NCBI GenBank assembly: GCA_039000515.1
Contig: JBCFYV010002394.1
Span: 1 to 64,000, forward strand
DNA from: Timema cristinae
Lineage: Eukaryota > Arthropoda > Insecta > Phasmatodea > Timematidae
Direction: 5' to 3'
DNA length: 64,000 nucleotides
Of this stretch, positions 23,902 through 35,000 are shown piece by piece (position 1 is the first letter of the stretch; the number at the start of each line of letters is the position of its first letter). The notes beneath the pieces are model-generated. The model ran no database searches. It saw only the letters and a program-made list of their open reading frames with translations, and had not been told where the DNA came from. Both the position numbers and the translations under genes were made by a program.

Positions 23902-23929
<28 letters not shown>
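23638..23929 (+). mobile_element. Full-length SINE, family A, with 14-bp target-site duplication
   Basis: The tRNA-like head (about 75 bp) holds an A-box-like TGGCGGTCTAGAGG and the B-box GGGTTCAATCC. It resembles a tRNA more closely than family B does. The body includes GGCCACCACCGTGGTTCGG and CCACGTTAAACTGTAGG. The tail is TATAACCCGAATGGGTAGTA, AGACGCGGTGCTAA, then (TAA)n. Flanking perfect direct repeats AATAGAGCTTTATG lie at 23624-23637 and 23930-23943, the mark of target-primed reverse transcription. Intact ends and duplication indicate a fairly recent insertion. Confidence 0.92.
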
Positions 23930-23933
<4 letters not shown>

Positions 23934-23943
23934 GAGCTTTATG

Positions 23944-25468
23944 AGATAAAACTAGCATTAGTCTCGTAAGCAAGGTTAGGCTGTCTACTTTGAGTAATGA
24001 AACTCTATAACAAGAGGATCAAGAGCACCTGCAGTTTCAGTGGTTTTAAACTGGTACCTATCACTCAATTTGTTTAGTTCATTGCTACAAAAGGCAATGC
24101 AGAAAATAGTCATAAAGGTATATTATTATCAAAGATACCTCATATAGCTCTAGGTGTCCCGCATAAATACATTTTCTGGGAACTAGGCTAGCTCCTATAC
24201 TTTGGTTTACAAACTTCGTAAACATCAAGACCATTAGTTGGGGCTGCATACGATATCCCTTACACTAGGGGAATCTTAAGGATCCTGTTTCAGGCGTAAT
24301 AAATACAGACTTGTAAAAGAGTATTATGTCATGACTAGTAAAAAGGAATGTAAAACAAAGAGAATATGAGACCAATGAGTGGGGCTAGAGGCCTTATTAG
24401 GCCATGAACTGCTAATTACAAACTCCCAACTAGCTTGTATTGACGTTCCCCCAGTAAAAGCTGATAGAAAGTCGTATCCTAACAAAAATAACTACTTTAG
24501 AGCGACCAAGCATAGTATACAATAACCAGATCAACAAGAAGTTGTTAAGCGGCAATTAAATAATGGTTAAGCCATCAGAGGGGGTATTCAATATAAGTAA
24601 ACTGTGTCTACACATAATACAATTAACTGTTTAGTCAAATTGCTCTAGCCGACTCATGACACGGCTTGAAGCCAAACAGTGAAACTGAACCTACAAGGCA
24701 TACACAACCACTACAAACAAGTTATGTTTATAATGAACTAAATGCCCAGCAATCTAGCAATAGGCACACCTGGTCATATAGAGCTAGCAAATATCAATTA
24801 CAATTTAAACCTATTATATGTACGCGGCAGAGTTAAGCGACTCATCACTACATATCGGAATATAGTCAGCCTCATGATTAGTGTAAACAAATCACAGTTT
24901 AAGACATGACTAGTTGAAATAATTCAATAATCCTGGGGGGGATTCCAATCCTATTGAGTTGATAAATGGACCATCTGCCCAAACAGAGTAGACAGGCCGC
25001 GTAGTTACTTAAGATAGATTTCTTCGAAATGGCGGGATGCTACCTGGCTGAGACCCTTGTCATGGCTGCATTCAACACCATAGTGTCCTGGCCAGATACT
25101 TCTTGCCACAATTGGTTTACACGAAGAAAAGATAAAGTTATTAGTCTGCTCAGTTGAACATTGAATATTGTTCTGTGTCTCTTTTAGACGATACATGATG
25201 TTAAATAGGCTCCCTGATTGACACCAGATTAAGATGGTAGAAAAGGTGGGGTCAACCAATCATGTCTAGGAGCTACAGCGCTCGGAGAGGTGGATGCTAG
25301 AAACGGGTATGGGCGCATGCATGAAGAGTAGGTGATGATAGAAGCAAAACAAGAAATAGTTTGTTTCAATATTTTTCTGTGTGCTACTACTCCATTATAG
25401 TTCAATGTGGCCCGTCAGTACTATACCACAACTTAAATAAATAAATAACTTTTAATCTACCTACTTTA
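23944..25468. other. Spacer upstream of ARPC1
   Basis: No supported gene. The 84-codon minus-strand frame at 25005-25259 lies in locally GC-richer DNA and could be a transposon fragment, but no motif is recognisable. A 5' untranslated exon of ARPC1 may lie here or further left. Confidence 0.35.
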
Positions 25469-25700
25469 GTAACCTCTTGGTGTAAGGCATTGATTTCGCA
25501 ATAGACTGGACTACCAACGACAGGGAGATCCGGGTTCGAATCCTGGTAGGGTGTACTGAGTCTAGTTTTTCCTGAATGATTTTTCATTCGCTATTTTCAT
25601 GCAAATGTGGCACACTTCCTCTGAATTTGACCTTACTCATCTTTAACATGATTGTGTACACAGGCCTATGTATAACCTATACTGGTGGTAAGTCGTGATT
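25469..25700 (+). mobile_element. tRNA-derived SINE, family B
   Basis: The head GTAACCTCTTGGTGTAAGGC and the B-box GGGTTCGAATCC are followed by GGGTGTACTGAG, TTTTCATGCAAATGTGGCAC and a diverged tail TATAACCTATACTGGTGGTA. The element order matches the copies at 27444 and 62067. It lies about 360 bp upstream of the ARPC1 initiator codon. Confidence 0.8.
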
Positions 25701-26056
25701 TAAAAACACTTCCTACCGGTAAGCTGCCATGGAAAATAGAAACAGTAACTAAATGTTGTTGTTTTTTGTTATAATGTCTTCATGTAAATACATTCAGTTA
25801 AATGATAAATTAATGGTATGGGGTTTGGTCCTATAGCCTAGTTATATCGAGTTGAGCTACCATTGAGTAGTAGAGGCCTATTAGAATACTTTAAAACGTA
25901 TTTTAACTAAAAATTTGAGTTCAATCTTTACTATAGCTTTTATATATGTATATATTGAAGGATTTAATGGTTTCACTGCTATTACTAAAACCTGGTCTGA
26001 GCTGAGTTAACCTTGAGTTTACTAAATAGTTGCATGTTTTTGTTGGCATTCTAGCA

Positions 26057-29000
26057 ATGACTGAACGGCATAGTTTTGGAGTGAATCCCATCACCTGTCA
26101 TGCATGGAACAAGGATAGAACTCGTGAGTAACGAAATCATCAAATAAAACAAAATCGCAACACTAATCAATATCCATGACTGAATTGTCCAAACAGTTCG
26201 GCAGGGGTTAGAAAAAACTAATTTGTAATTTTTAAACTATGGCACCAGTAAGAAAAGCCTGTAAAGTATGTTACCTAACACAGTCACTTTACTAAAACCT
26301 AGGACTTCCTAATTGTAGTAGAGAGACCTTGTCCCACCTTGAAGTCCCCAGTAAACCTGAATCTCAACAGTAACATTCAGTTGTTTGTTAAACAGGATTG
26401 CCAAACACCTGGAAAGCCAGAAAAACCACAGGGAATGTGTTTGGATTTGGAAAAATATGAGAAATTGCAAGGAGTCTTTAGAAAAATAAAAAAAATCTGG
26501 AATATTTGTGAATTTGGGACACTATTCTTCAAGCATTAGATTGTTAGCTTTTTCATAGAATAAAAATCAAACTAAAAACTATGCACGTTGGTTCAAACAA
26601 ATCTTAACCCCCACCCCACCCCTCTCCCTGAAACATTTTATGTGGGAAATAATCATACATTTCCACATACTAAAGGTAAATTCATCTTATTCTAAATAGT
26701 AATGACAGGACTTAACAACAAGCAATTTTATGAAAAATTGAATACCATTCCTCTAAATATTTAGCTCTAAAATGTCTAAAAAAATATTGAAAATTTTGTA
26801 TTTGAAAAATATTGCTTACCCTTTAAATGCTCCAGATTAGACAAAACAATTTTTGAAAAATTTAACTTATATATTTTAAATTCAACAATCGTTTTGATAA
26901 TTCATTTTAAATAAAATCACAAATGCGGCCAAGATCCTGGTAGCGTGTTCTAGAATTGTAAGCGCCCAACTAACAAACACAATTTTGTGTTTAAGAGGTG
27001 GCTCTTTCACCCAACAACCATGAGGTCCACATCTACCAACGTTCGGACAATGACTGGAAACTGCTGGATGTACTTAACCAGCACGACCTGCGTGTCACGA
27101 GTATAGACTGGGCTCCCAAGACCAACCGCATCGTCACCTGTGCCGTCGTAAGTTGCCTGCAACTCACAGAATTGCTGTTTTACTGTTTCTGAACTGTTGG
27201 GTACTATCTGATGATATTGTTTTGTCATGTAGGATCGCAATGCGTATGTGTGGAGCCTAGGGGACGACCACAAGTGGAAGCCGACTCTGGTGCTCCTTCG
27301 TATCAACCGTGCAGCCACTTGTGTGAAATGGTCACCACTTGGTCAGTACGGCAAACCATCAACTTTCACGAGAACTATCAGCTAGAAATTAGTTTAGTCT
27401 TTACTTTACTATATCTATGCACCTATAACCTGGTTCAGTAACAGTGTGGCCTAAGGTGTCACTCTCACAATAGGCTAAACTGCCGATAATGGGAGAGCAG
27501 GGTTCGATCTCGGTTGGGTGTACTGAGGGAGGTTTTTCCATAATAGTTTTCCACTCTATCTTCATGCAAATGATGTTACCCTTCTTCTAAATCCAACCTT
27601 TCTCATCCCTAAGAAATTATTATTTGTACATACGCTAAAACCTGAATGATTAGTGAGATGCGGTGTTAAAAATAATATATACACACACACACACACACAC
27701 ACCGACTGTAGTTTGCCTGCTATATTTAAGATTACTAACAGACTAATTCATTGTTAAGGGAATCCTAGCAAGAAATTAAAAAATCTGGTCTGGCATTCTC
27801 CTGGTAAACCACTCAATGAGAAATAAACTTTGTATAGCTATTGAGGATTGTACTTTATCCTAACAAGTCAGGCACATTATCTGTGCAGCCAACTTTATAC
27901 ACCTTTGCCATATAAAGAAACGCTGTCTTCTATTTTCTTTAACTCAGAAAAACGAAGCTGCATTTTTAATAACGTATGAAGACATTAATAATTATTTTAT
28001 GAATTATTATATTTTTTGTTTTTGTGCACCTTAATACATGCTTGGGCTAGCTGGATATTTATGCTAATGGGTTATGATTTAAGGACCATTTAGAGAAATT
28101 TACCCACACTAGCATGCAAGGAGAGGGGTAAATAATCAAATATAAAACAACCTGTGTACACCCAAACAATATTATAACCCCAATCTCCCTGTCATTGGCA
28201 GTTTAGTCTATTCCATGGTCAGCATCTTAGATTTTGCTGCTACTAATGTGTGTATTAATTACATTAATTTTTCTTGACAACTGCCTCAAAATTATTATTT
28301 TTATAAATGTTTGCAACAACACTTTGTGTTTGCGCAGAAAACAAATTTGCAGTGGGTTGCGGTGCGCGCCTCATCTCCGTCTGTTACTTTGAAAGTGAGA
28401 ATGACTGGTGGGTGTCAAAGCACATCAAGAAACCCATCCGTTCGACCATCACAACTATCGACTGGCACCCCAATAACGTGCTCCTGGTGGCTGGAGCAAC
28501 CGACTTCAAGGTGAACCGTCCACACTCCAATAATAGTTTATATACCGTATTAATCTGATTCTAAGATGCACTTTTTTCCCCATTTTAAATATATTTAAAA
28601 ACAAGGTGTTCCTAGAATCACAGTTATTTTTTGACCAATGCTTTTGATGACACAAAAAAATTATATATTATGGAATAGTGAAGATAAAGACGGCTCAGAA
28701 TAACCAGACTTTGAATATGACGTAGACTCTGATATTGATTTAGATGTTAGATAAAGACAGCTCAGAATAGCCAAACTTTGAATATGAAGTAGACTCTAAT
28801 ATTAATTAAAAAAAGAAGAGTTGAATAACGTATCTACTGATGGATAAGTTACTTTTGTTGTTAGTAAATTAAATTCTATGATAAAAAATATTTCTTAGAT
28901 AACTAAAAGGGTATTTTAGCTTTTAATTCTAATTTATTTCCTTTGAGTTAAAGTTTTTTTCTGCTCATGATACTGAAAAATGAAGGTGTGTCTTACAAAG

Positions 29001-32000
29001 AAATACAATATATTGAATTGATATTATATCATACTCATGAACTGTTTCCAGCCTGTGGCCAGGTCCGGTTAGTAAAATACCACTCATTTCCTTATGTACT
29101 TCCACCATTTCTTCCTCCTGTATTAATATTATATAGTTGTTGGTAATATATATTAACTGCCTTGGTGTCAAATGGTCTGAGACGTTACATTCGCAATAGA
29201 TCGGACTGTATATGATATTGGACACAGAAATTACCTCCATATTGCTGACACTATCCTTGCCATGGTACACAAAGTTAGAATTGCTACTAAAATGTTTGTT
29301 TCAGGTTCGCATCTTTTCGGCGTTCATCAAGGCCATTGAAGAAATGCCCCAGCCCTCTCCATGGGGCATGAAGATGTCCATGGGTGTCATGTTGGCAGAG
29401 TTTCCCAACTCCACTAATGGAGGTAGGTTCACACACTAGTGTGAGACTAGGACTGCTTTCCACTGATGGGGTACACTTCAGGTTCACACACTATGTGAGA
29501 CTAGGACTGCTTTCCACTGATGGGGTACACTTCAGGTTCAAACACTAGTGTGAGACTAGGGAATGCTTTCCCCTGATGGGGTACACTTCAGGTTCAAACA
29601 CTAGTGTGAGACTAGGACTGCTTTCCACTGATGGGGTACACTTCAGGTTCACACACTAGTGTGAGACTAGGAACTGCTTTCCACTGATGGGGTACACTTC
29701 AGGTTCAAACACTAGTTGGAACTAGGAATGCTTTCCACTGATGGGGTACACTTCAGGTTCACACACTAGTGTGAGACTAGGACTGCTTTCCACTGATGGG
29801 GTACACTTCAGGTTCAAACACTAGGTGAGACTAGGAATGCTTTCCACTGATGGGGTACACTTCAGGTTCAAACACTAGTGTGAGACTAGGACTGCTTTCC
29901 ACTGATGGGGTACACTTCAGGTTCAAAACACTAGTGTGAGACTAGGGCTGCTTTCCACTGATGGGGTACACTTCAGGTTCACACACTAGTTGAGACAGGA
30001 CTGCTTTCCACTGATGGGGTACACTTCAGGTTCAAACACTAGTGTGAGACTAGGACTGCTTTCCACTGATGGGGTACACTTCAGGTTCAAACACTAGTGT
30101 GAGACTAGGACTGCTTTCCACTGATGGGGTACACTTCAGGTTCAAACACTAGTGTGGAGACTAGGAATGCTTTCCACTGATGGGTACACTTCAGGTTCAA
30201 ACACTAGGTGAGACTAGGACTGCTTTCCACTGATGGGGTACACTTCAGGTTCACACACTAGTGTGAGACTAGGACTGCTTTCCACTGATGGGTACACTTC
30301 AGGTTCAAACACTAGTGTGAGACTAGGAATGCTTTCCACTGATGGGGTTACACTTCAGGTTCAAAACATAGTGTGAGACTAGGAATGCTTTCCAATGATG
30401 GGGTACACCATCAAAGATCATGTTCACTTCAACACAATGCCACACTTACTACGTAGCACATAAGGTAGTGCGGATGTTATGCAGTGAATTGATTAAAACT
30501 CATATCAGAGAAACGTAAAGATATTTTACACTATATTTTATTGATATTAAATTTTTCATTCTAATCTGATAAATCAAATTATCATCGCAGCATTTAATTC
30601 ACTTACTTCAGATTTGCCACTTTAATATTAATTTTGGGAGCAATGGCTCAGAATGACATAAATTTAGTACTTAGTTTCCAATATTTTTTTTGGTGAAGTT
30701 TTTTTGTCTATTCCAATTTTTTTTTGGGAGTTTAAGTAGAATCAAAGAATTATTTTTCAAATGTAAAGGGGTTAAGGTTTTAGGCTCTTAGTTTTTTTAC
30801 CATTTAATTTTATATATTTGTTTTCCTTTGTTAATTTGTTAAATTTTTAAATCCAAATCTTAAATACAAAAAATTTATTGTTTATTTAAAAAGCTTGCTA
30901 GTGCCCAGCGTTAAAATGTTTGAACATTTTAAACATTGATAAAATATGGGAAACAATTTAAGACCACCCATGAAAACAAAATTTTTTTCCCACTTTAAAA
31001 TATTTTTATTTTATTTATCAAAATAAAAAAAAAAAGGGTTTTTGGGGTTGCTTTAAAGTTTAGTAATCAATGGCCCTCAGCAGTTTAAAAAAGAAAAATG
31101 GGTTTTACATACCATTTCTATATAAATGGCCCCCCTCTATCCTTTACAGTTTGGTCCTGTCGGGGCAGGAGGGGATAAGCTTCCTACATTCCCCCCGCGT
31201 CATTTTTTTCCCTGGGTTTTGGGGACTTCCAGTCTCATTCTGTTCCGTTTTTGGGTTTCTGCTTTGCCAATCGTATCCACGGGTTTCCATAGATTTTAAA
31301 TTTGGGGTTGAGGTCTGGCCCACGGGGGGCCCAGGAAAGCGTTCAACGCCTGGTTGATACCATGTCCTTGTTCCCTTGTCCCGGGTGCATTGGGGGCGTT
31401 ATCCTTTGGAAGGGAAATTTTCCTAAAGGGACTCTATGTTCTGAAGAAAACCTATTTTCCAATTTTTGCCCCACTTTCCAAGCACCATTCAAAACCCTAC
31501 AGTCTCCGGGGCCCCTCTAAGTGATATGAAATCACCACCTTTTTGGGGCGCAGGACGCCGGGCCCGGGGCAAAAAATTTTTTGTTGTCCTGCGAACCCTA
31601 ACCTTACCCCGGGAAATATTCAAAGGGCCCTCAACTGAAAAAATTACTCTCCCCTCTTTTTTAAACCTAAGTCCTTGCAAAATAAAGTTTTTTTTTATGT
31701 TCTCACCCCCCGTGGCTATTTGGGGCTAAAATGCTTGTCGTTTTGACTCGATTTTGGGGGGACGGGGAGATTGGGTTCAAAATTTGGGTCGGGTGAACTG
31801 GGGGGGGTTTTTTCCCAAAAGGGTTTCCCCTCCCCTCCCGAAAATGGGGGTTCATTTCCTCAAATTAAACCCTTTTTAAATTTCCTAACCCATTAGTGTA
31901 ATTAGTACTTAAAGGTATAACCCGAACGGGTAGTAACGCTTTTGCTAAATTTATTTTTTTTATGTTTCTCTTTTAAACAAGGTTTTTGAAAATGCAAAAT

Positions 32001-35000
32001 AGGAACCTAGGCCTGTTTATTTAAACCGTTGTACACAGTTCGCTCAGCTATGTTAATTTTACACGGAAACTGTTCCCGAGAACTACTGCACTACATATCT
32101 TCTTTTTTTCAAAGGGGCACCTCAGTCTTGCTTGGAGATATTGCTTGATTTTTGTTGCACACATGTTTTAACACGCCAACAGTACAAAAAATTTGTCTTT
32201 AGATTGCCCAACCTTCATTAAACCAATATTCCCATTTAAAATTTGGACTGATACAAATTTTTCCCCTCTTGACTCAAAAACAAAAATGCGTACAATGCCC
32301 TCAAATGAATCACATTAAAAACAACTGTTTGGAGGAATGATAAAAAAGGGGTCCCAAACCCCACTTCCATAGAAAATTTAAAAACATAATCCGGACAAGT
32401 AAAATAAGAAATTTTTTAAATGTAGCAAATAACATTTTAAAAAAAATCAACATTTTTTTCTTTTGATAAAAAAAAAGGGACTTTAAAATTTTTAAGTACT
32501 AATTTGGAAAAAAAAAAATCAAGTTTTTTTTATTTTTAAGTTTTGTGTCAACATTTTTTGGGGAAAAAAAAAAAACCATAGCTCATGTCCACCCATTTTT
32601 TAACTAAAATTTTTTTTTTTTAATGTGATTTTTTTTTTGTGCACCAAATTTTAAAAAGTTCAAATTCTAAGGGAAAAGAATTTTAAAAAAAATTTTTCTT
32701 TTCAAAAACAAAATTGGAAAAAAAAAAAAAGAAAAAAAAAAATTGCAAGAATGCAACCCCCCAAAAAAAAAACCCCCCAAAAAAAAATTTTTCAAAAAAA
32801 AAACCCAGAAAAAAATTTTTTTTTAAAAAACCCAAAAATAAAACCCCTTTCAAAAGCCCGGGGAAAATTGCTTTTTAAACCCCCCAAAAAAAATTTTTAA
32901 AAGGTGGAAAACACAAAAGTACAAACCATAATCAAAGTTGTAGCAACATTATTCAAATTTCAACTCTTTAACTTCAATTTTAGGGTTTTACCTTTTAAAT
33001 CTATTATTTTAAAACTTAAAAAATTCTCAAAATTTTCTTCTTTCAATTAAAACGATTTTCTTTGGCTCACAGCAAAGATTTTTGGGGGTTGGCACTAAAT
33101 CGCCGGGCCAAACAGCCTGTACTTTTGCATTGTCTTTTGATAATAGTGGGAGAAAGAAAAGTTGGTTGCACACACTTCCGAATAGCACTCGGGCATAGGC
33201 TGCCCCATGTTCTGGTCAAAAGTACAGAGTCTCGATAATCCGACATTTTTGTTTTTAAACCCGGCCCCACCTCATGATGTGCAATTTACATTTTGTGGGA
33301 GTATGCGCATGCCATTTTATTTTCCCCCAAATCATTTCCTGGTTAGGAGATTCACGCACTGCTTTTTCTGCACGCACCCCATACATTGTTTTCCACTCCC
33401 CTCACTGCTTTGTCTGCCGTGGGTGTGCTCACGCCACCCATACATTGTATAGGAAAAAAAGTTTTTTCTTTCAATTGAAGAAAAATTCAAACCTTAAAAA
33501 GAATAATTCCAAACAAACCTTATTTTTACCTTTCTTTACTTCATTTTCAGTATTTAATTTTTTCGCTACAACCCCCCCCTTCCCTCCCCCGCCACACTTG
33601 TTTTCGTACAAACGACTTTTTGGTAATTTACCCCCCTCGTCTTTTTTAGGCAAATTTTTTTAGACTCTAATGTATAATCTTTTGACGAATACCTTTGCAT
33701 CTTAGCCAAGTAGTAAAGTTTGCGTAACATTTTTTTATAAGCACAACCATGCTTTGGGGCCCAAAGTATAAATTGGTGAGTAAAGGCACTATTTTTCTGT
33801 AATATCATCTACTATACTAAAACAAAATAAATTAACCTCAGAAATTAATTTTTTTAATTTCCAAATTCCTCACTCCCCCCAGTATCTAAAACCCCGATGG
33901 TTCTTTTTGTTTCTATCCACACTCCCTGATTGTTTACCAAACCCCTAAAACAAATGAAAGTGAAACTGGGGAAGGGGACTAGGTACACAAAGTCAAGTTT
34001 AAGTTTCTGAAAAATTTACTCCACTTTGACAAGAAAAGTATCACAAGGTAGAGCTCCTCTAATGTTGTATTTAAATTTTAAACTCTGCCCATCCTAACAT
34101 TATAAACGAAATATTTTACCTCTGGGTCTTGGGCGTGCCCCCCCAGGGGGCGGGTGCACAGTGTGGCATTCTCCGGGTGGAACCCCTTGTGTGGGTGGGC
34201 CATGATCTTCCGTCTCGGGGGCAGACGCCCAAAAAAGACAGTCGCTGTCACCCGATTGAAAAAGGGGTTCCTCCCCTTTCCCCGAGTTGTGTGTGGGGGC
34301 GGGGAAAAACTCCCGGGCCGTATTTACTCGGGGGAAGGGTTGGACATCATTTTGATAATCACATTTGCTGGGGGTTTCGTATTGGCCATTCATCATTAAA
34401 CAAGTGCATCAAGTCTTTTATTTATAACGAATTTAAATTGAAATGTTGTATAAAAAATTGAATTTAAAATTATCAAAAGGTTTTGTATATAAAATAAACC
34501 CCAAAATAAAATAGTTTAAAAACTATTCAATTGGGAAAATAGGGACAACCCCAAATAAATTATTTATTAATACACTTAATACACTTTTTTTATACTACAG
34601 GATGTGCTAAAGCCACATTTTCAATTTAAAATGAATCAAATCCAATAAAAATAAGATATTCCCGAAGCTAAATTAAGTTTGAATACTAAAAGAAAGTTTA
34701 ATAATAAAAATAACTATGCTTAGTTTATAATCTAGGGATAAAAATTTAATTTACAAAATCTAGTATTAAAATAATTAATATATTTTTTCTTAAAAGACAA
34801 ATTAAATTACTATAAAAAAAATGTACTTTTAAAAAATTTTAGGCTCTGCGAGGACTCGGATTTCGAACTCGAAATAAGCTTTTCGATTAAGATCGAGATT
34901 TAAAGATTAAAAGAGCTTTAAAACACTTCAGTTAAATTTTTTTCGAATTGTCGTCCATTTTTAATTTTTACTTGCAGAAGTTGTTCACTTGATTGCCATG

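Noticed and set aside
29426..30408. CRISPR-like repeat array
   Set aside because: The units are contiguous with no unique spacers and lie in an intron of an animal gene; it is a minisatellite.
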